IMG/VR virus record: IMGVR_UViG_3300009329_000265
Location: 1 to 27,543 of that record
Strand: one strand, 5' to 3'
Length of the DNA: 27,543 nt
Source of the DNA: a virus
Below are positions 1-8,896 of the stretch, in pieces; position 1 is the first letter of the stretch, and every line of letters starts with the position of its first letter. The position numbers were made by a program, and so were the translations under genes. The notes under the pieces are model-generated. The model was not told the origin of the DNA. It did no database searches and was given only the letters and a program-made list of their open reading frames with translations.

Positions 1-3000
1 CTTTGTAATATCAGAGCCATGCGCCCAGCCTGTCGCAGTAGCCGCATCTATCAATTCCCACTCTCCTGCAATTATCTCATCATCGCCTGGATTAGTAGCA
101 CGGTACATCTTGTCTCCGTCGTCAGTGTCAATCCATAAATCACCTGTGGCTAAAGCGGTAGGAATGGCGTCTTGTCGAAAGACGGTTATACCTCCGCCGC
201 CGCCGCTCTCGGATACTACTTCCCACGCGCTATCTTGGTAGATGTAAAGTTTATTCTCATCATCAGTATCTATCCAATAATCCCCATCATTCATGCCAGA
301 GGTAGGCTCCGCATCCTGATAATACGTCTTAGGCGGGATAGCATCGCTTGCTAGTTTGGAAAGCGTTATAGATTCTGCTGTGATTTTACTCCCATCCAAA
401 TTAAGGATCTTTGCATTTGTGACAATAAGGTCTTTTATCTGAGCAGATAAAGTAATCAATTCTCCCGCAATAAGCTTTCTTGCCGATATTATAGCGTCGC
501 CTATTTCCGCTTCGGTTAAAGGTGTAAAGTTTATCGTAACAGCAGAAGAGAAGCTCCCGGGCCCATAAGTGTCTACCGCTCTTACTTTATAGTAAGCCCT
601 GTCTTTTATGACGAACTCATCATCGACATCGGGCGTGCCAGACGGCCAGGAAGCCACTGAAACCTGCCCTGTCGAATTATTGTAGGCTGTGATTACTGCT
701 TCCTGATCTTTATAAGTACCGCTTGTCTGGACAATCACATCGCCGACAAAATAATCAGTGCCATAGCCAGCTATATCCGCGTCTGTAATGCTTGTCGCAT
801 CCGCCGCATCAGCCTTGGCGTCAACCGGGGCATTACCCTGAACCGTTGCCGCTGTGCCGGGAACCTTTGCCTCTAAAGCTTCCTCACCTCCCCAAACATT
901 GGTGGGAGATTTATAGACTTCGTAATATTTCAAGTCCTCGTCGCTAACATCAGACCATTCTATTTTCGCAAACCCGAACCACTGTGTAGCCGCTATGGTC
1001 GGCGTAGAAGGAGCCGCGTTTGTCGGCGTTACGGACTGCGCTGTTTCGGAATAGTTGCCGGACGTATTATAGGCCTTGATATAATACGTGCCTGGGCTTC
1101 TTGATGATGGCGTAACGATCGTGAATGTGTTTGCCAGCCCGCTATATATGAGGGCGGCACTCTGCGTTCCCCAATTTGCGTCTTCCGTCCTGATCTCGTA
1201 GCCAGCCAAATCCATATTCGGGATTTCATTCCAGAAAAAGACTATCTCATTCAAAAAAGTATAAGCAAAATTCGAAACATCATTGGGTAGCGTAGTGTTA
1301 CCGGTAATGGTAATCTCGGCAGTGGGAGAATCGGGCTTTGCTGTTTCCTGGCCATCGTAAGATACACTTGTCACACAAATCTTATAAGTCGAGCCGATCT
1401 CTATATTGCCGATTATCGACATGCTACTGCCTTCGGTGTATCCTACGTAATACCAATTCAAACCGTCGTTGTCCGAATAATAAACGTTAACCCCCTTGAA
1501 CCTGTTCATCAATTCCGAGGCGCCCAAATCGGGAAGCTCAAAACATACATCTATTGTGTTTTCTATCGTGCCGTCTGCTAAGGTAATAATTCTTTCTGTC
1601 AGCACTACATTCGAAACCAAAGGAATGGTAAAGTCCAAAGAAGAATAGTTATTGTCCGGTATGATTACATCGCTATCGTCATAAACATTTTCGTTGTATT
1701 CCAAAGCCGATATCTGAACTTCGTCTTTGCCTTCCCTCTGGATAGATACAACCCTGAAATCCTTTTTGATTTTGTTCGTTTCGCCAATCGCATATACATC
1801 AAAAGCCTGTGGTGCGGCCGAAAACGCCGTACACTCCACCTCTGTATAACTCCCTGTGGGAGATGTGATAGATTGCTCTTCTATGGTATCGTCGGAAAAC
1901 CTGACCTGAATCTTATAGGACTTGCCGTCTTCGATCACCATCGTCCGGTCCAGCTTTACCAGCGTTGTTGTCGAGCCTGCCTGAACCCTGCCCGAAAACC
2001 CCCATTGAGGCACATCGTGCGAAACCGAGATAACATCTCCTGCCTGGCAGGCAACCGCATCTATCCCGGCCTTAAACGAAATAGATCTATTGATATACTT
2101 AGCAACCTTCAATGCATATCTGCCTGCACGAATAGCATAGCTTGCTTTTGTAGTAAATAGCCTAACCTGGCTCTTGCGCATAGGATCCCCATCCGCCAGG
2201 GCGTCCTCATCGATATATGCTATTGTTTCCTGCCGATATCCTTTATCCTTATCCATAAACTGAATCTCAATTACATTAGGAATTTCTTTTAACGTCTTCC
2301 AACTTTGAACGAAAGTATCTTTGATGATATTTCCCATGCTGAATAACTGCGTGGGATTTGCCTCTTTATCGATCTTAAATGATATCCCGCCTGCGCTATA
2401 TACCGGCATAGCGTTGAACGTGGCGCACAACTGAATCAAAACGTCCAACGCCTTTGTATTGGAATCGATCACGACGTCCATTCTAAACCGCTTCTCATAT
2501 CCGCCCGCTCCGTCCTCAAGTTTTTCTTCACAATACCGTGACATTTCCAATAATGAAACAACATCTAAGCTCCCGCTGGATATAAACTCGCCTAACCCAT
2601 ACCGGGCGTTTGTTATAAAGTCTTTCAAGCACCATACAGGATTGGCGCAGTATTTCTCGACATAGGTTGAGCCGTCCCAGGAAAGCAGTGTATCGTCTGC
2701 CAACAATCTATAATCAGACCCATCCCAATAATAATCTTCCCAATCAACAGGAGTTGCGCCATTTAAGATATTAGGAACGAGGACTTTTTTACCTTTAACG
2801 ACAGTCGTGATATTAGGCATGCCGCCGGAAAGCTGATCTGTCGCCAAAAGCTTCAATCCTAATAACGCTATGTTTGGATAATTAAGACTGTCGGTTTTGA
2901 GTTCATCTAATTGATACCAGGTCAAATCACCCTGCTTTAAAGGGTCGAGGGAGCTGTCATCAGATGTCCTTGTCACCCGAATATCATACTGTCCGGGAGT

Positions 3001-3951
3001 AAGCCCTGTTTTCCTGAAAGTTCTCCTGACAGGGGAGCGGGAATTATCGGAAATAGTCGTTTCACCCAAATCTATATAAGTCGGGTCTACATGCAGTTTG
3101 TATTCCACCTTATAAGTTACGCTCCAGCTGTTTATCCCGCCGCCAGAACTCTGTTGATATAGCCCATTGTTCAACCTTAAAAGAATCTCGAAGCCTTCGA
3201 TATCCGAATCAACCGTTTCATAAACATGGGGGTTGTCCTTTAGAAGACTTACGTTGACCGTATAAAGATTATGCAGATCCTCGAAATCTTCGATTAATGA
3301 CTGGTCATTCGTGCCGTAACGCTTGACTGTGTCAACGCCGTCAAAATTATCGATTGAATTATTGTTGATTTCGATATCATCGATCGCCTCGATTTCACCT
3401 TCGCATAAAGCCAAGAGTACATTCAAATAATGTTTATCTCCATCGTCACGTATAAACTGGTTTATGATATTGCCGCCGATCTTATGCTCTCCGTAAACGA
3501 CCGCAACCGGCACTCCGACCTCTTGTATCGTCTGAACGCCATCCCATCCGTATGTGGGTGAGCCTTCATCCAATCCAGCGGATCCCAAATTAAAATCAGC
3601 CATTTTTGGCTGATTCATGTATTGATAAATCGAGTAGCCTAAGGATAGTACAAAGAAAGCAAATATAAACGGATGGGCTATCGCATATGCCGCTATGGCC
3701 GATACAATCCAGGAAACAACAGCTATTACCGGCGCCTTAACTTCGGGGATAACAGTTATCTCGTCGCCCTGCTCAACCCGGACATCGAGATCCTTAATCT
3801 TTTTGCCTGTGACAATAACCCGCTTATCCTTATAATCGAACCCGGACTTATCCAGCAGACTGCGGATAGTTTCGCTTCGTGAATAATCGACCTCTTTGAT
3901 TTCCGCTTGGTCTAATTTAAAAGGATTTTCGATATTGCGTATAGTTACCAT
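1..3951 (-). CDS. tail tip / host specificity protein (lambda J-like), 3' end outside window
   Basis: The frame is open for 1317 codons and runs off the left edge. It is the J-type central tip protein, which usually contacts the host receptor. Residues 1-70 look like a beta-grasp (ThiS/lambda gpI-like) domain ending EQGDEITVIPE. A hydrophobic stretch follows at about 72-108. The middle matches the baseplate-hub core of J proteins, and fibronectin-III-like segments follow from about residue 830. Near the C-terminal part two copies of a GDxWIDTDDxxKxY repeat begin at about residues 1222 and 1268. The ATG overlaps the end of the upstream NlpC gene by 7 bases, as expected for tail-tip genes. No separate lambda I gene lies between K and J, which fits an I-like domain fused to J. 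Confidence 0.9.
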   Translation of the reverse strand, partial: MVTIRNIENPFKLDQAEIKEVDYSRSETIRSLLDKSGFDYKDKRVIVTGKKIKDLDVRVEQGDEITVIPEVKAPVIAVVSWIVSAIAAYAIAHPFIFAFFVLSLGYSIYQYMNQPKMADFNLGSAGLDEGSPTYGWDGVQTIQEVGVPVAVVYGEHKIGGNIINQFIRDDGDKHYLNVLLALCEGEIEAIDDIEINNNSIDNFDGVDTVKRYGTNDQSLIEDFEDLHNLYTVNVSLLKDNPHVYETVDSDIEGFEILLRLNNGLYQQSSGGGINSWSVTYKVEYKLHVDPTYIDLGETTISDNSRSPVRRTFRKTGLTPGQYDIRVTRTSDDSSLDPLKQGDLTWYQLDELKTDSLNYPNIALLGLKLLATDQLSGGMPNITTVVKGKKVLVPNILNGATPVDWEDYYWDGSDYRLLADDTLLSWDGSTYVEKYCANPVWCLKDFITNARYGLGEFISSGSLDVVSLLEMSRYCEEKLEDGAGGYEKRFRMDVVIDSNTKALDVLIQLCATFNAMPVYSAGGISFKIDKEANPTQLFSMGNIIKDTFVQSWKTLKEIPNVIEIQFMDKDKGYRQETIAYIDEDALADGDPMRKSQVRLFTTKASYAIRAGRYALKVAKYINRSISFKAGIDAVACQAGDVISVSHDVPQWGFSGRVQAGSTTTLVKLDRTMVIEDGKSYKIQVRFSDDTIEEQSITSPTGSYTEVECTAFSAAPQAFDVYAIGETNKIKKDFRVVSIQREGKDEVQISALEYNENVYDDSDVIIPDNNYSSLDFTIPLVSNVVLTERIITLADGTIENTIDVCFELPDLGASELMNRFKGVNVYYSDNDGLNWYYVGYTEGSSMSIIGNIEIGSTYKICVTSVSYDGQETAKPDSPTAEITITGNTTLPNDVSNFAYTFLNEIVFFWNEIPNMDLAGYEIRTEDANWGTQSAALIYSGLANTFTIVTPSSRSPGTYYIKAYNTSGNYSETAQSVTPTNAAPSTPTIAATQWFGFAKIEWSDVSDEDLKYYEVYKSPTNVWGGEEALEAKVPGTAATVQGNAPVDAKADAADATSITDADIAGYGTDYFVGDVIVQTSGTYKDQEAVITAYNNSTGQVSVASWPSGTPDVDDEFVIKDRAYYKVRAVDTYGPGSFSSAVTINFTPLTEAEIGDAIISARKLIAGELITLSAQIKDLIVTNAKILNLDGSKITAESITLSKLASDAIPPKTYYQDAEPTSGMNDGDYWIDTDDENKLYIYQDSAWEVVSESGGGGGITVFRQDAIPTALATGDLWIDTDDGDKMYRATNPGDDEIIAGEWELIDAATATGWAHGSDITK

Positions 3952-4424
3952 GCCTTATTCCTTAATCTATAAAAACCTTCGATTCTTTTCTTCCAAGACT
4001 CATCATCCAGCCTCGACACAATCACGCCTGCCCGGCAGCAATGAATAAACTTCCTGCTCTTAAAAACAACACCGGCATGATTTGCCACTCCCCGGGAGTT
4101 TAAAAATAACACCGCGTCCAATACTTCGGAAACCTCGACCTTATCCCAGTCATTAACGTAATTCTCCTTGAAATAATCTTTATTGCGAAGGCCCCATGCC
4201 TGACCATACTCCAGATCATCGATGTCAAACAATTTAAAACCCAGGTCCGCATATACGAATTTCAAGAATCCCCAGCAATCCAGGCCAGCTATCTCCCGGC
4301 CCCTGTGCTTATAAGGAATACCCAGATACTTATCGATGATAAGCTTCTCTACATGATGTATATCCGTCCTGTCGGCACCGAAGGGAAAGCTCCGAACCTC
4401 GAGTAATTTCCTATCTCTTTGCAT
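3945..4424 (-). CDS. NlpC/P60 tail tip peptidase (lambda K-like)
   Basis: Tail-associated cysteine peptidase of the NlpC/P60 family, expected to cut cell-wall peptides during DNA entry or to act in tail assembly. The catalytic Cys sits in LDCWGFLKF, the His in NHAGVVF, and a third polar residue is probably the His of FIHCC. The gene lies between L-like and J-like genes, the lambda order. The start is uncertain. The open frame extends to 4499, and the nearest ATG before the domain (4424) already overlaps the L-like gene by 76 bases without a clear ribosome site. The peptidase fold itself seems to begin only near 4355. Confidence 0.85.
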   Translation of the reverse strand: MQRDRKLLEVRSFPFGADRTDIHHVEKLIIDKYLGIPYKHRGREIAGLDCWGFLKFVYADLGFKLFDIDDLEYGQAWGLRNKDYFKENYVNDWDKVEVSEVLDAVLFLNSRGVANHAGVVFKSRKFIHCCRAGVIVSRLDDESWKKRIEGFYRLRNKAW

Positions 4425-4960
4425 CTTTGCTGTGTCTTGTTGCACGACGTTTCGCCTCCCGAATATCCGCATTCGCTTGATTTGAATTTCCACGCGCAAT
4501 AGTTCCTGGTATATCTGCGTGCTGGAAGATCCACTCCTAACACGTCAAACTTACCTGTTAGGGTAAACTCGACATTATTTTGGTCTGCCACATAGTTATC
4601 GATATAGAAGATATCATCTATGTATGCGTCTGGATCAGCCAACTGATTAGCCCACACCATACGGATAGTGACTTTTTTGCCCCTGAAATCATACTGTTCA
4701 AGATACGACTGGATAAGTCTCGACACGTTAGCCAGCCTAACCTTGACCTGGTCGATCTGCCCCTGGTTGTTCTCGCCTATAAACTCATGGGCTATGGGGA
4801 ACTTCGAATAAAGAACCGAATTATAAGTGATATCCGTATCGTATCCGGCAAGATGAAGATCACTGACACCATCGTAATCTTCAATGGTATATAAAAAAAT
4901 CGGCTGATTTTCCTGTTTGGCTTTTTCTGTTTTAAATGTCGAATCAATGTCCCTCGGCAT
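4349..4960 (-). CDS. minor tail protein L-like (probable Fe-S tail tip protein)
   Basis: 203-aa homologue of the lambda gpL family, part of the tail tip complex. The C-terminal third carries the family signature: NYCAWKF, SSECGYSG, TSCNKT and QRCKEI, then a RFGAFPSVP motif. Lambda gpL relatives are known to bind an iron-sulfur cluster through such cysteines, and all four are present here. The N-terminal two thirds form a beta-rich domain like other phage baseplate-hub proteins. The start overlaps the upstream stop by one base (TAATG), implying translational coupling. Confidence 0.85.
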   Translation of the reverse strand: MPRDIDSTFKTEKAKQENQPIFLYTIEDYDGVSDLHLAGYDTDITYNSVLYSKFPIAHEFIGENNQGQIDQVKVRLANVSRLIQSYLEQYDFRGKKVTIRMVWANQLADPDAYIDDIFYIDNYVADQNNVEFTLTGKFDVLGVDLPARRYTRNYCAWKFKSSECGYSGGETSCNKTQQRCKEIGNYSRFGAFPSVPTGRIYIM

Positions 4961-5298
4961 TATTTCACCTCTATAAAATCGAATTCAAAGTCATAGGTCT
5001 GATATGATTTTAAAACAAACTTAAAGCTATCCTCGACAAACCTGACTGTATACTCCACAGAGTCATTGGGATTTGTCCAGGTGAATGATGTAAGCGCCCC
5101 GTACTTACCCATAAAGAAATCCCTGACATTTTCCATTTCGGTTTTTGTCCTGTGCTTATACCTCAACGTCCACTTTCTCAAAGGGTTCGCCCATTTGCGC
5201 CTGCGCTGTTCAACTCCATTTTCGAACTCGGAAACAAGCGTCTTATACTGAACCGTTTCATCGACCGTAAAGTCTGGCGTATAATTAAAATCGCTCAT
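4960..5298 (-). CDS. minor tail protein M-like
   Basis: 112-aa protein with the pattern of the lambda gpM / phage minor tail family: a basic stretch (QRRRKWANPLRKWTLRYKHR), then a short helix (DFFMGKYG), then TSFTWTNPNDSVEYTVRF and a beta-rich end. Tail-tip component. Its ATG overlaps the tape measure stop (ATGA) and its stop overlaps the L-like start, so tape measure, M and L are probably translated as a coupled unit. Confidence 0.8.
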   Translation of the reverse strand: MSDFNYTPDFTVDETVQYKTLVSEFENGVEQRRRKWANPLRKWTLRYKHRTKTEMENVRDFFMGKYGALTSFTWTNPNDSVEYTVRFVEDSFKFVLKSYQTYDFEFDFIEVK

Positions 5299-6953
5299 GT
5301 GTAACTCCTGATAACCGACCGGATCTTTCCGTTATTGTAAATGTCGTCGGCAATAGCATTCGACAACGCTTTTCTGTTTCGCCATACATCCTGCGCGTCC
5401 CATGCCCGAATAACCTGATTGATATTTATCGTCACTCCGCCTGCGCCTGCCTGTTCTCCCCTGTTAAGGCTTTTTAGATTATCCGATCCGCCTAAAGCCC
5501 TCACACCTTGTCTTGACAATATTCCTTCTCCGGTCTGAGCAATGATCGGCACCTCATCCGGTGAAAGCCCGCCATGCGCCCTTATAAGTCCGCCTTGATG
5601 CCTTCTAACCATTCCACCATGATGAAACAAAGCTCCAACACCCACCCCGAAGATCTTGCCCCCGGGCCCGGCCATAGCCGTAAAGAGTTTAATCAAAAGT
5701 AATTTCGCCAGGATATTCGCTATCATCTGCAACACCGCTCTTCCGAAACTAGCGAATATTTCCTTTAGATTCCTTAACTCACCCGTGAACGCCTTGAAGA
5801 AAAACTGAGAAAAAGCGTTCTGCATATTACGTGCCGACTGTTTGGCAAACTCTTCCATAGCATTAAACTGCTTCGCCGTTTCCTTTGCGTTCTCGCCAAC
5901 CTGCTTGGCCACGTCCTTCAAAATCTGTGCGGTGTTATCTCCGGTTTCTTTTACCTTGGCAAACACAAGGTCGTACTGCTCCATAGCGACTTTTGCGCTT
6001 TCTATCGACGCCATCTCAAAGGCTTTCTTATTCAATTCCATGTCAGAGGATAACTTCTTTACGCTTTCTCCTGCCTGCCTATATGCCTCGCCGACTTTCC
6101 CGGGCAGTTTGCCCAGCAACTCATATAACTTTATTAAAGGCACCAGCATTTTCTGAAATACCGTAGTCGCTACCTCTAACAGCTGAAAGAAGCCTGCTAC
6201 AAGCTGGTTCATGAAACCCTGTATAAATCCCAGCACATGCCACATGGCCTGTCCTATCTTTACCGCAAAATCTTGCCATTGCGCTTTTAACCTTTGCATT
6301 TTTTCCAAGTTCGTCATCGTAGAAGTATCTATCTGTTTGAGGATCCTGTCACCAGCTTCAAGCGTAGCGTTTAAGAAGGCCTGTTTTCTTTCCATTTCGG
6401 TTAATTCTTTGGTTGATTTGCCGATTGATTTTGCGTACGTATCATATGCCTTTCCCGCGCTCACGATAATCCCCAAGTTATCCAGGATAAGCTTGGATTG
6501 TCTGCCCACACCAATAGCAATACTCTCGAACATAAAGCCCACGTCTTTGCCAAACGCCCGAGCTGATGCGCGTGATATTTCCATCATCTTGGCTAATTTA
6601 GTCGGGTCGATCCCCAAGATCATTGCCTGAGAGGCCTTCCCCATAATCTCTGCGGTAGACATGGTCTCACCAGACATTTTACGCAAGTCTTTTATTATCT
6701 TTTCCGAACTCATGCCGAGAGAAGATGCAAGGTTTTCAAAGGCCTGTTTCTGCTGTTCTACCTTGGCGCCAAGCTCCATCATCTCCCAGGCTTTACGAAG
6801 AGCCATGATGCTTGCGGTAATAGCCGCAGTGATCGCAAGCCAGTTTTTCTTCCAGAAGTTGGCGAACCTCTGCAGGTTACCACGCACTCCCTGAAGGCGT
6901 TTTGAAGCTTCATCACGAAGCCTTAAGATTATAGATAGCTCTTTATTTGTCAT
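5295..6953 (-). CDS. tape measure protein
   Basis: 552-aa tail length protein (lambda gpH role). It starts with a basic, helix-rich region (ELSIILRLRDEASKRLQGVRG), then a hydrophobic helix around residues 38-52. Long helical stretches follow, with a second hydrophobic part at about 410-445. The C-terminal region has the His/Gly-rich motif common in tape measures (FHHGGMVRRHQGG, then LSPDEVPIIAQTGEGILSR). The position directly after the G/GT chaperones is diagnostic. It is short for the family. At the usual rule of about 1.5 angstrom per residue the tail would be around 80 nm. The start overlaps the preceding stop (ATGA). Confidence 0.92.
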   Translation of the reverse strand: MTNKELSIILRLRDEASKRLQGVRGNLQRFANFWKKNWLAITAAITASIMALRKAWEMMELGAKVEQQKQAFENLASSLGMSSEKIIKDLRKMSGETMSTAEIMGKASQAMILGIDPTKLAKMMEISRASARAFGKDVGFMFESIAIGVGRQSKLILDNLGIIVSAGKAYDTYAKSIGKSTKELTEMERKQAFLNATLEAGDRILKQIDTSTMTNLEKMQRLKAQWQDFAVKIGQAMWHVLGFIQGFMNQLVAGFFQLLEVATTVFQKMLVPLIKLYELLGKLPGKVGEAYRQAGESVKKLSSDMELNKKAFEMASIESAKVAMEQYDLVFAKVKETGDNTAQILKDVAKQVGENAKETAKQFNAMEEFAKQSARNMQNAFSQFFFKAFTGELRNLKEIFASFGRAVLQMIANILAKLLLIKLFTAMAGPGGKIFGVGVGALFHHGGMVRRHQGGLIRAHGGLSPDEVPIIAQTGEGILSRQGVRALGGSDNLKSLNRGEQAGAGGVTININQVIRAWDAQDVWRNRKALSNAIADDIYNNGKIRSVIRSYT

Positions 6954-7273
6954 CGTCTGAATAAATTCCTTTTCCGTTCTTTTTCAATTTCTATTGATCG
7001 GCGTTCTTTCTCGATTACCTCAAAGGCGTCCAGCATCTTTGCCGATTGCTCGATCCAACCGCCTGGGTTTGGCAAATAGCCATGTTCATAAAAATTAAAT
7101 GCCCTTAGAAAATTCGCACTTTGCCGTGTGACGATTTTAAAAGGGCATCCTTTATACTGCTCGCCGTTTAGCTCCCAAATCTCTTGTCCCGGTATCTCAA
7201 ACTCGCATTGAATCTTCTTCCCCGATAAACAGCTCCGGCAGTTCATTGTAAGATCGCCCAGATGAACCGCCAC
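6950..7273 (-). CDS. tail assembly chaperone, T-like part reached by -1 frameshift
   Basis: 107 codons counted from the GTG at 7273. It is probably not translated alone: a slippery heptamer just upstream moves ribosomes from the G-like frame into this one, giving a predicted 250-aa G-T fusion with Leu-Ile joining the parts. The N-terminal part has four cysteines (CRSC, IQCEFE, KGCPFK) that could bind zinc. The rest is helical and ends in a charged, Glu/Lys/Arg-rich tail. In lambda the GT form loads tail tube subunits on the tape measure. The gene sits between G and the tape measure, exactly where T belongs. No good ribosome site precedes the GTG. Confidence 0.8.
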   Translation of the reverse strand: MAVHLGDLTMNCRSCLSGKKIQCEFEIPGQEIWELNGEQYKGCPFKIVTRQSANFLRAFNFYEHGYLPNPGGWIEQSAKMLDAFEVIEKERRSIEIEKERKRNLFRR

Positions 7274-7275
7274 TA

Positions 7276-7701
7276 TTAGTTTTTTCTTTCATTCTCCGAA
7301 AGCTTGGACTCATCCAATATTACCTCCGAAAGCTCCTGCCTAAGCTCGCTCGGAAACATCGCAATAATCCTATCCGGCACACAATCCCTCATCTTACCGG
7401 CATAGCGAATAGTCTCACACTTAAACTCAATTGCTTTTTTAGTCTGAGGATCCAAGAAGTTCTCCAGGCTTCTAACCCCGAACTTGATGGCCGTAATCTG
7501 GCGCTTATTCCAGTTAAGTTTTACCTTCGCCTTATCGTTTGGATTCGTAGAACTCATCTCATAACTAGATGAGTCATCGTCTATCTCTGCCCTTAACGCT
7601 GGATCCAGAAATCCAATATGAAAAACCGTAGGACTATCTTTGTCTGGATCAAGCTTCGATACATATTTTCTAGTGGCACTAACATCGATTCCCGTTAACA
7701 T
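7276..7701 (-). CDS. tail assembly chaperone G-like
   Basis: 141-aa protein in the position of lambda G, between the tail tube gene and the tape measure. The N-terminal half is beta-rich and the C-terminal half helical, with an acidic/basic end (LSENERKN). The last sense codons contain the frameshift site, and tandem TAA TAG stops follow. The assignment rests on gene order, size (lambda G is 140 aa) and the frameshift more than on sequence motifs. It should be made in excess over the fusion and be absent from mature virions, as in other long-tailed phages. Confidence 0.8.
   Translation of the reverse strand: MLTGIDVSATRKYVSKLDPDKDSPTVFHIGFLDPALRAEIDDDSSSYEMSSTNPNDKAKVKLNWNKRQITAIKFGVRSLENFLDPQTKKAIEFKCETIRYAGKMRDCVPDRIIAMFPSELRQELSEVILDESKLSENERKN
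7279..7285 (-). promoter_or_regulatory. programmed -1 ribosomal frameshift site A AAA AAC
   Basis: On the minus strand the end of the G-like frame reads AGA AAA AAC TAA TAG. The heptamer A AAA AAC fits X XXY YYZ exactly in the zero frame, and a -1 shift enters the T-like frame (CTA ATA GTG GCG), which is open to 6950. Stops directly after the site favour its use as the only route to the fusion. Confidence 0.85.
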
Positions 7702-7730
7702 AAAAAACCTCCTTTGTTTGATACGCTCTT

Positions 7731-8882
7731 TTAGAGAAGTAAAATAGCCAGCTCATCGTCTCCCGGCTCCATCGAACCGGTTACATCGAACGCCGTCTGA
7801 GCAAGTTGTATGCCGTCACGGTCAGCATCATCTACTTTGTTATAGATAATGCTTGGGGCATAAACCCTGATCTTATTGCCGTCTACGGAACCATAGGCCA
7901 TATCAAGAACCATAGGCGTATTGCTAAACCACTTGTCATAAAAATCATGTGTTGCCACCAGCACCATCTCAGGATTAAACGATCCTTGCGTATCACGCTC
8001 GGTGATCATAAAAGATAAAATACCTTTTGCATCGTCAATCTTATCCTTTGGAGCCAGTGTGTTGGCGACATCGATATCCATCTCTCCAAGATTCAGAGAA
8101 ACCCCATCACATGACATCACTGCATTCAAGAGAACCGGCGGAACCACATCGTCGTAAGTAATCCCCGTAAGTAATGCTAGGTCTGAAACTCCCGCTTCGA
8201 CTCCCCTGAAGCTAAAATCCACTGTTGCCGGTTCGCCTATCATAAAGTTAAACTTAGCTGTTCCGCGGCATCCTTTAAGAAGCTTCCTTATGCCGTCTTC
8301 ATACAATCCCATGGTCAATGAAGGGACCGAACTGCTGATAGGCTTTATCTCATATCCGGCATCGGAAGGATCCGAACCTGCCGTTGCGCTTGCCCCGGAA
8401 GTACCACCCGTTATTGTGTCAGCATCCGCAAACGTACCTGTCAAGGTAACGAAATAGAGAGTAGTGGTACCGTCTGCGGTTTCTATCACTACCCGGCCGG
8501 TTGCACCGCTTGGCGCACCGGTTATCGTTTCACCATGCTGGAACGGACCTGCGGTGACAGCACCTATGGTAATCTTCTCGAGAGTGTTAATCTCAAAGCC
8601 GCATGCCTTAATCAGCTTTGCCCATTCTGGCTCTGTTGTTAATGAACCCGATCCTTTCAACTCGATACTGAAATCAAGGCCTGCCGAACGCTTACCGGTT
8701 AGCTTGCCCATCTTGGTAAGCGAAGAGCGCACAGGATTCCTTTGATACATCTGCGGGTCATAATTCGCCTTAGGCGTAAAATTAACCAACAGCCCTGCAT
8801 CTGCGGCCGCCAAAACTTCGGCTGTGCCTTCAACACTCTCGATCTTAGCCGCTAACTGCCTTTTACGTATTAGCATTGACAT
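7731..8882 (-). CDS. major tail tube protein
   Basis: 383-aa beta-rich protein at the tail tube position, after the neck genes and before G/GT. The N-terminal part (RKRQLAAKIESVEGTAEVL, then YQRNPVRSSLTKMGKLTGKRSAGLDFSIELKGSG) is typical of phage tail tube proteins. Residues from about 103 to 170 look like an inserted domain with two TITG-x(2)-SGA repeats (GETITGAPSGATG and ADTITGGTSGASA), a surface-type module also found in other virion proteins. The C-terminal half continues the tube fold. The product should form stacked hexamer rings around the tape measure. A good Shine-Dalgarno (AGGAGGGAT) precedes the ATG. Confidence 0.85.
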   Translation of the reverse strand: MSMLIRKRQLAAKIESVEGTAEVLAAADAGLLVNFTPKANYDPQMYQRNPVRSSLTKMGKLTGKRSAGLDFSIELKGSGSLTTEPEWAKLIKACGFEINTLEKITIGAVTAGPFQHGETITGAPSGATGRVVIETADGTTTLYFVTLTGTFADADTITGGTSGASATAGSDPSDAGYEIKPISSSVPSLTMGLYEDGIRKLLKGCRGTAKFNFMIGEPATVDFSFRGVEAGVSDLALLTGITYDDVVPPVLLNAVMSCDGVSLNLGEMDIDVANTLAPKDKIDDAKGILSFMITERDTQGSFNPEMVLVATHDFYDKWFSNTPMVLDMAYGSVDGNKIRVYAPSIIYNKVDDADRDGIQLAQTAFDVTGSMEPGDDELAILLL

Positions 8883-8896
8883 AATTCATCCCTCCT

